64,000 nt of DNA, taken from Chara braunii (Eukaryota; Streptophyta; Charophyceae; Charales; Characeae). The stretch lies in contig BFEA01000175.1 in assembly GCA_003427395.1 (NCBI GenBank), forward strand, positions 1,946,170 through 2,010,169. Reading direction: 5' to 3'. This document shows, piece after piece, positions 1 to 10,879 of this stretch. The translations under genes and the position numbers were made by a program. Below the pieces are notes generated by a model that worked only from the letters and a program-made list of their open reading frames with translations, did not search any database and was not told the origin of the DNA. How positions within the stretch are numbered: the first letter of the stretch is position 1; each line of letters opens with the position of its first letter.

Positions 1-1040
1 AACTCAATAATAGATTTCATACTAACCTTCTGCTTGTTTATACTTTCAGGGGAATAGGACAATACCGCCCATCCAGGGGTACGTCGAGTCTGTCTGGGTT
101 ACCATCAATATTTCATATTCTTAATTTCTCATTTTTTACTTTCGTCTTCTAACTGTCTTATATACTACATCGCCCCATCTTAGAGCCACGTTCAGTCTGC
201 CAAAATAATATATTTTAATATCTCTAATATCAAAATTTACACTCTTATTTCAGTTAGATTTGTGACTCATAACTCGGATGCCCCGACCTGGGGGTACGCA
301 TAACTGTTGTTTTTTTTTCCCTCGGAATAAAAGGAAAAAGTTGGATCCAAACAACCTAAAGTGAACCCATCTCATTTAAGCAACCAAAGAAAGCAGAAAT
401 TCCAAACCACCCAACCTAGGGCCAGATGCATCTTTCGTTTAGAAACCCAAAAAGAAACATGCCACTGGACTGTCAAACCTAGGATAGGCCCAACCTATAA
501 AAAACAAGCAAGCAACCCAATATTCATTAAAAGTGAATATAACACTAGACCACCCCATTCTAAGGTTACGTCCAAACTTTGGTTGACCCAATCAAACACA
601 AGAAAAACCAACTATCATCATTTTTTTCACCCTTCCCCCTTTCATTCTTTGTACATTCAGCCATTCATATGAATTAACCCAATGTATTTAACTTAACTCG
701 ATTAACTTAATTTCATATTAAATCTTAAAAATAAACTCAAATAATAATAGTTATTCAGTCATACTTCATACAGAATCAACAATAGTACAACGAGAAATAA
801 AGAATCATATGCATAAACCGTAATTTACCTGAGTGTCCCCTGCCTCCAGAACCCCGCCCAGACTCTGGTAGAGCTCCCGCAATCGGTGAGCAACCCCCCA
901 CATGACCTTGTTGTGAGGTTGTGAGTTGCAATCCCACCTGTTGCCTTCCTCTGTCGAACCATAAAAGAAAAATAAAAGTAATAAAATAAGTCTCTCAAGA
1001 TACGATAATAGTCCACTCAGACTAATGTGGAGAGAACCTT
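1..1040. other. Unassigned AT-rich region
   Basis: No coding region, tRNA or repeat that I can name. The sequence is AT-rich with scattered short open frames that look random. A short element, GGGGTACG, recurs near 76 and 289, which is too little to define a repeat. Around 835-960 a GC-richer patch occurs, but it does not fold as a tRNA. Confidence 0.4.
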
Positions 1041-1044
1041 ATTA

Positions 1045-1575
1045 CCTTCAACTCCTGAGGGCCCCGCAATGGTGGCCAATCAGAAAGGTTGGTGTCACCC
1101 ATCTGAAAGTGTCAATGCTCCAAATTTTCCTCAACGTCCAAGATGCAACTTTGAAGCAGTGGTACCTTTTCCCAGTCGAAAATAAAATCTTCCGAAGATC
1201 TGCGGACAACCAATGATGTGGATCTGACTGACGGCCGTGACGGATCACTCGGTGGCCTTTGATTTTGGGTCCGAATTCCCGTTTTAGGGTAGACTTTTGA
1301 TTTTCCAAGAGACACCTACAGAGGCCTCTGAATGCTGTTATTGGCCTTGCCTTTGGTACTCCTTGACCTTGGGCCTTACCCTGACATTTCACAGACTTTA
1401 AGCATGATTCTTGACCCTTGTTTAAGACCTTTGACCTTAAGTGACGACATGTAGCCCGCAACTTGCAAATTTGAGTTTTTGCATTCCATCTCACCCGATT
1501 TCGATTTTCATCGAAAAAATAAATTATTTTCAGGCGCGACTTTCTCTCAACCCACGTTCATTAGGTGCAGTAGGT
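1045..1575 (-). repeat. LTR fragment, family C, with adjoining internal tail (minus orientation)
   Basis: The reverse complement matches the LTRs at 45,096 and 48,092: the GGTACCACTGCT region, the segment about groups of TGGAGC, and the LTR 5' edge TGCAAAAACTC at 1,483. Beyond that edge, 1,484-1,575 carries the family's pre-LTR tail including the conserved AACCCACGTTCA box. It is therefore the 3' end of a minus-strand chromovirus plus part of its 3' LTR. No coding part of that element is visible to the right, so the rest is lost or diverged. Confidence 0.7.
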
Positions 1576-2680
1576 AGAAAGTGTCTCTTAAACCAACAGT
1601 ACCTAGCGGTTGTTAAGACCCGTTGTCAAGCGCATCGGCTCCCGCCTTTTTGCAAAGCGGGGGAGCCCTCCCGACCATGTCACGTAGGAGTTAAACTAAA
1701 TAAAACAGAGACAACTTGGGAACGACGCTGAAAAATTCCGTTAGTTATCAAGACGGCCGCGGTCGCTGCCGCTCCTTCACGGCTCTAACCGGGTGCGCCA
1801 ACTATACATCCCGCGGTCCCCTACGACAGAATAGGTTCCCGTGGGGCATATATTATCCTTCCCTAAGGGTCTGTCACCACCCTTAGGGGTGTATCCCTAC
1901 CGAACTACTGACCTACATGCGAAAGTTTTTATCTGCCGTCGCAGAGGTAGGTCAGCCGAGGGCGTTTGCTCGTTCGCTGTAGTATAGATACGCTTGGTCA
2001 ACGCCAAGTGGACCCGAGCGCCATCCGTCCCTCAGGGCGCTGATCTCCTAAGCTCGGAACGTGCGGCGGTCGACTAGGACGGTCTCAACCAAGCATGAAA
2101 CCCTTAGACGTAATCCTACTCCCTTGACAATTGTTCTGAAAACAACGCAAGTAAATTCGTATACCTTATATCAAAATTATCAAATCAGATCGTTGACTTG
2201 ATGAGCCGGTTTGCCATTGTTATCCTTCTCTGCCTATATGACTAAAAAACTTTTTTATCGTCATCCCAAAACAGAAAACTATCAATTGAAGAAAAAACTA
2301 GGACGGATCATCCTATCATGACTACTGTAACTAGTCATGAATAACTTCTGCAAGTAAATACCACTGCTACCATGCAGATCAACAAGTGATTTGGTTCCTG
2401 ACTGAAGTTTGAACTCTCGACTCGACCACATCTCCATAATCATTTTCGAACTGCTGCTAACATGCGTTTTCATGCATGTGATCACCCCTCAATGCATAAG
2501 CATGTTAGTGGAATCATCGGGGTAATCCAGATAGTATCCATCTGGTCGGACCTATCTATGAAAGTTATTTATTTTTTAATTATTATTACCCTTGTAGAGT
2601 CACATAGGTGTGACCCTGCTATACGGACAACTCCCTACGACACCTGACTCATAAAGACGTGTCTAGCCAATATGGAGTTG
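1576..2680. other. Unassigned region
   Basis: GC-rich to about 2,090, then AT-rich. I see no convincing coding frame, repeat or RNA gene. A short palindromic patch lies at 1,860-1,890 around CCCTAAGGG / CCCTTAGGGG. Nothing else could be supported. Confidence 0.35.
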
Positions 2681-2689
2681 TTGGCCCTC

Positions 2690-3240
2690 GCGGGCCTCAA
2701 CCTCTATCTGCTCGAGTCGTGTGAACTCCTCATCGTCGAAGGTTAAGGTGGCCATGCGTCCACCTTGCATGACTCGGACCTTCCGTGTACCATAGAGGAA
2801 AACCATCCGTGAGGCCAACCTCCAAACTATGGCGTGAAACGGTTATCGCATTCGAAAGAGGTGCTCAGTTGTGGTGTGCTTTATCCGGATGATGCCGTAG
2901 CGATCCCCAGATAGGGTAATTTTAACGCTCACAATGACCCGGGAAAGACATTGGAGGTTGCTCGCATGATGAAAATACAAAGTATATCCATGAAATTCAT
3001 CCGAAAGTCGGGCCACATTGGCACGAACATCCGCATGCGAGTTAGGAAAAAATCCTAGCCCATCGTTGAGCATTCCCACAACCAACCCATCGAGTGGGCA
3101 TGCCGTCCTGCGCAAATAAAAGTAGTTTCGCACGCCGAATCATCTCCTCGTTCATAGTGTCGCGAACCAACAGATATCTAGCCTGAGTAAGATCTCGTCG
3201 TCCGCTAGTCATCTGCATGCCCGAAAGATTCACCTGTTAG
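2690..3240 (-). pseudogene. Unrecognised coding-like relic with frameshifts
   Basis: Three successive minus-strand frames each read as ordinary protein and join end to end. About 3,233-3,050 is rich in Arg and Leu with the start MQMTSGRRDLTQARYLL. About 3,133-2,843 contains GLGFFPNSHADVRANVARL and ends at a stop. About 2,835-2,690 ends in an acidic stretch, FDDEEFTRLEQIEVEA. The balanced composition over about 180 codons suggests one gene broken by at least two frameshifts. I do not recognise the family. It lies immediately downstream of the maturase relic on the same strand, so the two could come from the same inserted piece, but that is inference. Confidence 0.35.
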
Positions 3241-3534
3241 AAGAGATGTTCCCAGATTTCACTAGCCTCATCGTCAAAAGCTACGACGTCGAAACGTTCA
3301 GAGCGGGAGATGCTAAATTTATTCGCTCGTATCTACCTCACATGATGAAGAAGACTGAAAGATCCTTCCTCATCGTTCAGTCATAATGCAATATAGAGAA
3401 ACATTCCTCTAACCTCATAAATGTCTTCTATAACTGGGCTCACTTCATGAATTACGACGAGGTTGATATCTCCATAATCTCGCGATGGATTAGGAAACAC
3501 AAATTCATACCACATAATATATTGCTCCTGTTCA

Positions 3535-4010
3535 ATCAAAAAAATATAACTCCGCGGTAGCAGCACTATTCAATTTGAGTTTTCGACCTAGTGTGGCCAT
3601 GGCGGAATATTGTATGATATATTGAATACGACGCAGCTTGGTACGATTGTGTACAAAACTATAATAATTACAAACACCTTGTAGAATCTGATTAATTTTT
3701 TTAAGAATCTTTGCAATATCCAAGTTCACCCAGGCCAATTTGGCATGTGGTTTACCCGCTTGATCACAAAATCCAGATCTACTCAGGTTTTTTATTATAT
3801 CAGAGACATGCTTCCATCCAAAAACCGCGGCTCATCCCTTTCCGAAAAAAAATCATGTGGATTATACACCAATCTTCCCTTCCGTATCATACCAACACGT
3901 GATCGTGTCTGCGCTTTTATCCATTTTGTCGCCGCCTCGCGCGTGCCGAACAATCGAAGGATTACTGCTCCCGCAGAAATCTGGAATACAAAATAGTAAC
4001 TTTGTCAAGC
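3535..4010 (-). pseudogene. Group II intron maturase, domain X relic
   Basis: Reading leftwards, one frame gives W-K-H-V-S-D-I-I-K-N-L, then SGFCDQAGKPHAKLAWVNL, then ILKKINQILQGVCNYYSFV and TKLRRIQYIIQYSAMATL. This is the order of the X (maturase) domain of mitochondrial-type group II intron proteins: an alpha-helical start, a GF.D..G.P motif, an N..L.G..NYYSF core, then I.YI...S...TL..K. In the family this domain follows a reverse transcriptase and binds the intron RNA for splicing. Upstream (about 3,830-4,010) the coding continues in another frame (FQISAGAVILRLFGTREAA), and stops interrupt the junction. I see no YADD motif, so the RT part is missing or unrecognisable. Likely a nuclear copy of mitochondrial DNA or a decayed nuclear maturase. 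Confidence 0.6.
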
Positions 4011-4029
4011 TAAGTTTAAATATACCAAT

Positions 4030-5240
4030 TTCTATGTTTTATTTTCATTCCCCTCCCAGGCCGTGATTCTTGTGTCACGGCCCTGCCGCGAAAGTAGTGT
4101 CTACTTACACTCTTTTAACACTATCGAAACACGAACTGGACCTCTTTTGGCGCCAGTTCCCCATACGGTGGTACCTCATAAAGCGGCCACCTAAAGAGGG
4201 TACTAAATGCAGCCTTCCCTTTACCTGAAAGCATGAGAAAGTGACTACTCTAGTTACAAGACACCCTACCCTCTATGAAGTGGTCTGGAATACCCCTCCT
4301 CCTCGCCCGAACATAATGTTTAGGTTTCAGAAGTTGGGCTGGCTCCACCGCAATACAACATAGTATTCCCCCGATGGTACGGTCCACTCCGAATCGATAA
4401 TAGGGTCGACTTCTAAAGCAACGAACCCCCGCCCCAGATGCCTCATAGAGAAAAAAAACCTCGTTCCTTAGGTGCAGACAACTTTCTCTATGCCTCCACA
4501 CTAAGAGTTGGCTTAGACGAATCAAGAAAGATAGAAAGTAAAACTTTTTTGGACGGGTACAGAAAGAAAATGGTCATTCGGGATAGAACGGGAGTTCCTT
4601 GGGAAGACACTAAATTATTATTTTATCTTCATCTCCTTTTTCCATGGATTTCATTTTTCCGACACCAGTCAGTTCACCATTTTTCACTATATTCCTCTTT
4701 TTGACATGCATACAGGTAAAAAAGGAAGAAAAAATATTATTTCCTATCTTTCCTTGAGCACGTATAATGTCGATCACTTCTCACGTGCATCCAATTACCT
4801 ACCTGCACAATCAACAATAACAATCCAAGAAAAAACATTCATTCCTCAACCAAATTCATCCCCTTTCACATTCATGACACCAAAAATCTTACTCTACCTT
4901 TTCTCTGAATCCAAGCAAGGTCATGCAAGGTGCGGGTTCAAACGGGTGTGCAAGAAAATCTGAGTCGCAACTGGCCTTTAGTGAAGTTGAAACGGCTCAC
5001 TCAAGAAAGCCAAGTAATTTCTTCAAAGAGATTAGTTACACAAATCACGCTGTGGCCGTTCACAAAAAAATAATCCACATCTCCTTTCAGATGCCACCAC
5101 TGACACAGGTGTCGCCTACTAGGACTGAAGCGAGATAGCCCTCGAGGAGGGTGCTCTTACTTCTAAGTCCCACGTAGTCCCACTACAGTCTCAGCGGCAC
5201 CCCTCCCACCGAGAACAACGCCACCTCAATCTCCAATCTA
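4030..5240. other. Unassigned region
   Basis: Short open frames on both strands (minus 4,525-4,250, plus 4,438-4,704) have mixed composition, but I cannot place them in a family. They might be further pieces of the organelle-like insert to the left. No repeats stand out. Confidence 0.3.
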
Positions 5241-5398
5241 ATCCTCCAATAATTATCAAGTTCAATCACCACCTGTCTGCCACAATAATCGTCTCAGTCT
5301 CACTTCCCACTTACTTGATCCTCCAATAATTATCAAGTTCAATCACCACCTGTCTGCCACGATAATCGTCTCAGTCTCACTTCCCACTTACTTGATCC
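5241..5398. repeat. Two-copy tandem duplication, 87-bp unit
   Basis: The segment beginning ATCCTCCAATAATTATCAAG at 5,241 starts again at 5,328. The copies are nearly identical (one A/G difference in the CCAC(A/G)ATAATCG part), so the duplication is recent. Confidence 0.9.
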
Positions 5399-5841
5399 CA
5401 GAATGGTCCCACACCATCGCCGCAATACTAGGTGGTCCCAAACTCAAACCCCGCTTGCTCTGCGCGCCACAAAAAATAAAGGTGGCCCTGACTAAAAACT
5501 GCAGGGGCCTCATGCCAAGAAAAATGCACTCAGATGAAAAAATCGTCACCACAAAGTCGTCAGCAAAGTGATCCACACCATTCCCTTGTAACGACCGCCT
5601 ACCACATTACTCTCATTCACCCCCAACAACTTGACAGCGTCTCAATGCCGCCGTCACTCGCCTCCAATGTCACCACGTCACAGCGGCGCCATGCTTCACA
5701 CTACTTCAAACACACCACCATTTCAAGCGGCACCTCCCCTGCGCCAATGCCCAATCCCCGCCTTATGTAGTCAGTGCAAAATACTGCTGCCACCGCCGTG
5801 AAAAAAACGACAACACTTTCACACCACTACCGTTAAAAGCA

Positions 5842-6035
5842 GTGCCACCGCCACAAAAATCCGGCAGCGCTTCCGCCCCACTACCAAAAAACTCAGCGCT
5901 GTCGCCGCAAAAATTCGGCAGCGCTTCCGCACCACCGTCGTCAAGCCCGACGCTGTCACCGCAAAAATTCGGCAGCGCTCCCACACCACCGCCGCCAAGC
6001 CCGGAGTTGTCGCCACAAAAATTCGGCAGTCCTTC
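5842..6035 (+). repeat. 54-bp minisatellite, open in several frames
   Basis: About 3.5 copies of a 54-bp unit that keeps frame. On the plus strand it encodes an 18-residue repeat of the type SPQKFGSASAPPSSSPTL inside an open frame running 5,842-6,171. The minus strand is also open, reading ALPNFCGDS repeats. A Pro/Ser-rich wall- or linker-like protein is possible. A unit divisible by three keeps all frames open, however, so this alone does not prove a gene. Confidence 0.6.
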
Positions 6036-6369
6036 CTTAGCACGTCAACAAACATTGCCGCTGCCGTTCAACACCTCCCCCTCACTGTTTCAATTATGCC
6101 TGTCGTTGCTAACAACCGTGGCTATGGTAGCATATGCCTCCTCCAACTATACCGCGGCCGCAACACTTTAGCGGTTTTCTCACTCCTCGCAGAGGTGGTG
6201 GCTATGGCAGTCTCCAACCTCAATTTTCCTTCAGACCTCCACTCTCCACTTCTCTTCATTCCCTACTCCAACCAGCAGCCTCTCCTCCAGCAGCCAACAC
6301 TCACTCAAGTGGAATGCCAACAACATCAACAAGATAAAAATTTCCCAGAATTAAATAATCATTCTATAG

Positions 6370-6835
6370 TAAAATTACATTCTAATTTTTAAATTTTCAT
6401 TCATCTTTAAAAATGTCATTCCAATTTTAAATTTTCCGTCTTACTTGAAAACTTTCCTTCTAATAATAGGGTATTCCTTCTTATTTGAACTGCATGCTTG
6501 AGATGGAATGACAGTCTGGACGACTTCATGAAATATTTTAATTAGACTGTCATTCTTAGTAAGGATTTTCACAATTTTTCAGTCATAAATAAGTTTATCC
6601 AATCCAAATTAGAAGATATTTCCTGTAGTACAATGAAATTTTAATTAAAACATTTCATAAACTCGTCCAGACTTTCATTCCATCTTGAACAAATAGATGT
6701 AGTTGGAAGGGAAAAATCATATTTAGACGAGAACTTGTCAAATAAAACTTAAAATTTTAGAATTGAATAAACATTGGAATGATAATTTATAAATATGAAG
6801 GATTTTTTTTTAATGAAATGTTTTTTCAACTTTCA
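6370..6835. mobile_element. Foldback / MITE-like AT-rich inverted repeat
   Basis: A 46-bp arm at about 6,497-6,543 (AGATGGAATGACAGTCTGGA...) pairs with the reverse complement at about 6,642-6,690. Weaker pairing continues outward on both sides (CTTCTTATTTG against CATCTATTTG, TCATTCCAA on both arms), giving a palindromic unit of roughly 460 bp around 6,595. There is no coding frame. This is the shape of a miniature inverted-repeat element. The exact termini and a target duplication could not be fixed by eye. Confidence 0.5.
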
Positions 6836-6839
6836 TTTC

Positions 6840-7700
6840 TCGTGGGAATTTTTCTGTTGAACCACGAATGAATGCTCGCTGGCTGGCTGCTGACTTCTTT
6901 TATAGTCAGCCAAGAGCTGAGGACCGCAGCCTTGCCCTCAGCCAAACTCGAGTTAGGGTCTGACCCTTGATCTCAAACGAGACCAAAGGCTAAAAATTTT
7001 GATATCTCCCTAGGGGAACCAAGTTCTAAGCCCTAGTAATGCATCTGGCCTTCACCCGTGGTCAGACATAGCCCATGAACGGTTGTACCAAGCCTTTTGC
7101 AAAACTGCATGTTCAACTGAACAAATGCAGTCCCATCAGCCCCTAGAAGCTTCTGGGGCTGTATCTGTTTCATGGCCACGGCCACATACGCTGCCGTTAC
7201 CTTTCTCCTTTCTTTTTTCCTTTTCTCCCCCTCTTCTTCTTATTTCCCCTGCATCTACTCCATCCCCGCCGCCACGTACGTGGTCGCCACTCATTCGTTC
7301 CTTCTCCTTACTCAAGGCCAGCTCATCGTTTGAAAACGAACGAGCACCCCTTCTGCTTCCTTGATCTGACCCGGTGCCAAGCCCATCAGGGCTTCTTTCC
7401 ATTGTCCCACGCCTGTACGTGGCTCAAACGGGCGCCAGATACAGACTCGCGGCTTAAGAGTTTGCCCAAAAACGAACGGACGCTTTACCTGCTGGCCGCT
7501 ACCTCTCTCTGTCTCTCTCTGAGACCCCCCCCCGTTATGCCCGTATTCAACTGCGTTTATGCGGCTGATTCGTTCGATTTTGCCATCCTGTCGATGGCTG
7601 TCGAGGTTTAGCCTCCTGAACAGTCAGTGCAAGCCCGACGAAACAGCCTTGCACGGTCATCCCTGTTCGTTTTAAAACGAACGGGTATACTAAAAATCTA
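6840..7700. other. Unassigned region with recurring AACGGGC / AACGAAC motif
   Basis: No supported gene. From about 7,330 to 8,120 short near-copies of AAACGGGCGCC or AAAACGAACG recur (7,336, 7,429, 7,473, 7,675, 7,890, 7,931, 8,014, 8,103), which suggests a decayed dispersed repeat. Confidence 0.35.
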
Positions 7701-7702
<2 letters not shown>

Positions 7703-7739
<37 letters not shown>

Positions 7740-7741
7740 TC

Positions 7742-7823
<82 letters not shown>
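7703..7823. repeat. (AT)n microsatellite, interrupted once
   Basis: A pure AT run of about 115 bp is broken only by CGTCACA at 7,738-7,744. The long Tyr/Ile frames across it are repeat artefacts. Confidence 0.98.
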
Positions 7824-7825
<2 letters not shown>

Positions 7826-8361
7826 CAAGATCTAATAAATAAATAAAAAAATAAACAAAGAATCCTATTTAATCGTGGCAGTCTGTTTTCAACGGGCGCC
7901 TGTCGCACTTTCAAGTTCCCAGTCACTTCAACGCGCGCCAGATAGCGCGACACATTTTAGTTCTTTAGTTTTTTTTTTTTCTTCTCTTGTTTTGTGGCCA
8001 TTCATCCCAATCAAACGGGCACTACGCCTGGTAAGAAAAACAAAATCTAGAGATACAAAAAAAAAAAAAAAAAATTTACCCAAAAAAACGGTTGCCCGTC
8101 TAAAACGGGCACCGCCAAGTGCACTGGGGCTGAAACGCCCTAGACAATTCTAGAAGCGCCATGTGGCGCTTTTCAAAGTTTAGTTTTATTTTATTTATTA
8201 TTATTCTAGGCTACCAGAGTGGCCCGGGATCACTTGCCCGACCGGGCCAAAAAAATAAAAATAAAAAAACGATTTTTAATTTTAATTTTTTATTTTAATT
8301 TTGATGAAGAATTTCGATGTGCCCCTGAGGCAATATTTTCTGCATAACGTAGTTTTTTTTC

Positions 8362-8364
<3 letters not shown>

Positions 8365-8392
<28 letters not shown>

Positions 8393-8453
8393 CTGGGACC
8401 TCCTTGCCCGGGCTGGCCACCAGGGACCCGGGCGGGCCCGACTGGTAGCCTAG

Positions 8454-8506
<53 letters not shown>
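8365..8506. repeat. Poly-T tract and (TTA)n microsatellite
   Basis: Poly-T spans 8,365-8,392. (TTA)n spans 8,454-8,506, about 17 units. Between them lies a GC-rich stretch with GCCCGGGC-type palindromes. Confidence 0.95.
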
Positions 8507-8620
8507 TGCGTATCACCCTTGCGTAGAGGTCATACCCAACCCGTGCGGTCGGATCTTAGTCGTGCAATCTTCGAGATCGCACGGTCGAGATCGACAGCGC
8601 CGCATCAAAAAATCGGGTTC

Positions 8621-8762
8621 CTCCTTAACAAAAGGAGCTAGCCCAGTTGCCTGTAGACGGTTTCGATCCATGAATCTGCACGGTGAAAGTCGGAAGGTGG
8701 TACCTACTGGGCTAGCTCCTATCACAGGAGCTAAGCCCGCAACTCTTTTATAAGAAGAGTTG
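8621..8762. other. Cluster of perfect stem-loops
   Basis: Four inverted repeats sit in 140 bp. CTCCTT/AAGGAG lies at 8,621-8,637. A 15-bp pair AGGAGCTAGCCCAGT at 8,633-8,647 matches 8,706-8,720. An 8-bp stem with a 5-nt loop lies at 8,713-8,733 (TAGCTCCT ... AGGAGCTA). An 8-bp stem with a 7-nt loop lies at 8,740-8,762 (CAACTCTT ... AAGAGTTG). The long pair and the third hairpin share an arm, so they are mutually exclusive folds. Function unknown. Confidence 0.7.
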
Positions 8763-9460
8763 ACTCCCTGTAGCCCACTTGCTACGACTAGGCAAACACG
8801 GTCTTCCTCACCTCTAGCCGCGCTGCCTGTCAACTCGGCAGGCGATGCACCATTGCGTCTTGGCTAGGTAGCCCGCGGTCGGTCGCGAAACAGTATCAGG
8901 TCCTCCGTATGGATAGACCTCATGACCCAACATCAAACGCAGACACCCTTTTTCTACGTATCCAAGCTCTTAATCACGCGGCTTAACAACCGCGCGACAT
9001 TATTATAGATACGGTTTACTTTAGCACCCCGTGTCCGCATACCCGCGCGGTTTCGAAGGAAAACGAAGCATTGCCACTAACATTCATTACTCCTGAACGT
9101 CACACGTGTCGTTCGAAAATTTTTAATCTCTCAGTCATAGGTCAGGTCAGAATAAATTTTAGCGACGTCAGTCTCATCAAGTCCTTCAATCCAACCAGTA
9201 AAATAAAATCGGACATCGTCCGACCTTCAAACCCCCCAGCAAATACCCTTCAGGGTTTTTGCCCCGACACCATGGCTCAGCCTACCGGTAACCCGAACCT
9301 TGCAGAGCCTCGAGCTACCGGTAGGTACTAAAAAAAAAAAAAAAAAAAGAGAAAAACAAATCGATAATTCTTCTGTAAAAAAAAAAAAAGAAAAAAAAAC
9401 GATTTTTTTTTTTTTGACAATTTTTATGCCCATAAAAACAAGAAATCGAAAACAAAGAAG
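8763..9460. other. Unassigned region with poly-A/poly-T tracts
   Basis: No supported gene. There are A-rich tracts at 9,331-9,350 and 9,378-9,400 and a T-tract at 9,403-9,415. The repeat CTACCGGTA occurs twice (9,281 and 9,315). Confidence 0.4.
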
Positions 9461-9849
9461 GCTTCACTACTCTTGAAATTCGCAAAACGAGAGTGAATCT
9501 TCCACGCGAACATGGAAAGATACTCAATGATGATTTTTGTTTTTTGCACATGTAGATGGAGGCCACTTGACCATGACTGACGCAGAGTTCGGGGGGGGAG
9601 AGAGAGAGAGATGCTGAGTTTGACGCACGAAACTCGGCCTGACTCTCTCTCTCTCTCTCTCTCTCTGAACGCACATCGGGAGAAAAGCCAGACGCCCTGC
9701 AGCCGCTCCTCGCTATTTGCAAAATAAGAATGAATCTTCCGCAAAAACACGGGTAGATTCTTTCTCATTCTTTCAAGTTTGAAAGCAAAATAAGAATGAA
9801 TCTTCCGCAAAAACACGGGTAGATTCTTTCTCATTCTTTCAAGTTTGAA

Positions 9850-9884
9850 AAGGCGCGCCTGCGCGCACGCGCGCACGCGCGAGA
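9850..9884. repeat. Alternating CG/CA purine-pyrimidine tract
   Basis: About 30 bp of alternating GCGCGC and ACGCGC steps, a composition with Z-DNA potential, directly before a (GA)n run. Confidence 0.7.
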
Positions 9885-10036
9885 GAGAGAGAGACTGGCT
9901 GGACTACCCGAAATTTGCGAAACGAGAGTGAATCTTCCCTGCGAACATGGAAAGATACACGGTGATGAGTTTTGTATTTTGTGCATGTAGAGTTGAGGCC
10001 CACTGACGCAGAGTTGTGTGTGTGAGTGTGTGTGTC

Positions 10037-10070
<34 letters not shown>

Positions 10071-10295
10071 NNNNNNNNNNNNNNNNNNNNNNNNNNNNNN
10101 NNNNNNNNNNNNNNNNNNNNNNNNNNNNNNNNNNNNNNNNNNNNNNNNNNNNNNNNNNNNNNNNNNNNNNNNNNNNNNNNNNNNNNNNNNNNNNNNNNNN
10201 NNNNNNNNNNNNNNNNNNNNNNNNNNNNNNNNNNNNNNNNNNNNNNNNNNNNNNNNNNNNNNNNNNNNNNNNNNNNNNNNNNNNNNNNNNNNNNN
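10071..10295. other. Assembly gap (225 N)
   Basis: Run of N between (GT)n ending at 10,070 and (GA)n starting at 10,296. The gap is flanked by two different microsatellites, so its true length is unknown. Confidence 1.
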
Positions 10296-10366
<71 letters not shown>

Positions 10367-10483
10367 TGGCTGGACTACTCGACATTTGCGAAACAAGAGT
10401 GAATCTTCCTTGTGAATATGGAAAGATACACGGTGATAAGTTTTATATTTTGTGCATGTAGAGTTAAGGCCCACTGACGCGGA

Positions 10484-10547
<64 letters not shown>

Positions 10548-10653
10548 TGGCTGGACTACTCGAAATTTGCGAAACGAAAGTGAACATGGAAAGATACACG
10601 GTGACGAGTTTTGTATTTTGTGCATGTAGAGTTGAGGCCCACTAACGCGGAGT

Positions 10654-10689
<36 letters not shown>

Positions 10690-10879
10690 ACGCTGATTTT
10701 GGCTCATTAAACTTGGCGTGAATCTGTCTCTCTCTCTCTCTCTCTCTCTCACGGAGATATTCATGTTTTTTTTTTTGTTTTTTTTTTTTGAAAAACGACC
10801 GGGCGTTGGCTTACCCGACCCCCGGAAGTCGCGGCGCGTTATGTAGCAACTTCGAAAAAACAACGGGGAGGTACTACTG

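Larger units (their letters stand above)
9461..10655. repeat. Satellite-like array with embedded (GA)n/(CT)n and an assembly gap
   Basis: A unit containing GAAATTTGCGAAACGAGAGT, then GAATCTTCC, then GAACATGGAAAGATACACGG, then TTTTGTGCATGTAGAG, then GGCCCACTGACGC recurs at about 9,475, 9,908, 10,382 and 10,563. Each copy is separated by (GA)n of variable length. A separate 67-bp direct repeat (AAAATAAGAATGAATCTTCC...) occupies 9,718-9,850. The GAATCTTCC...ATGGAAAGATACAC core is the same as in the arrays of the S1 and S2 duplications (36.6-37.2, 52.4-54.3 kb). Confidence 0.8.

Noticed and set aside
820-960. Possible tRNA-like patch
   Set aside because: No cloverleaf could be drawn and no T-loop consensus fits.
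4438-4704. Possible plastid-derived frame
   Set aside because: The frame has mixed composition but no recognisable plastid protein motif.
7547-7953. Ile/Tyr-rich open frames
   Set aside because: They are translations of the (AT)n microsatellite.
9831-10474. Long open frames over (GA)n, (GT)n and the N gap
   Set aside because: Repeat and gap artefacts with no non-repetitive coding content.
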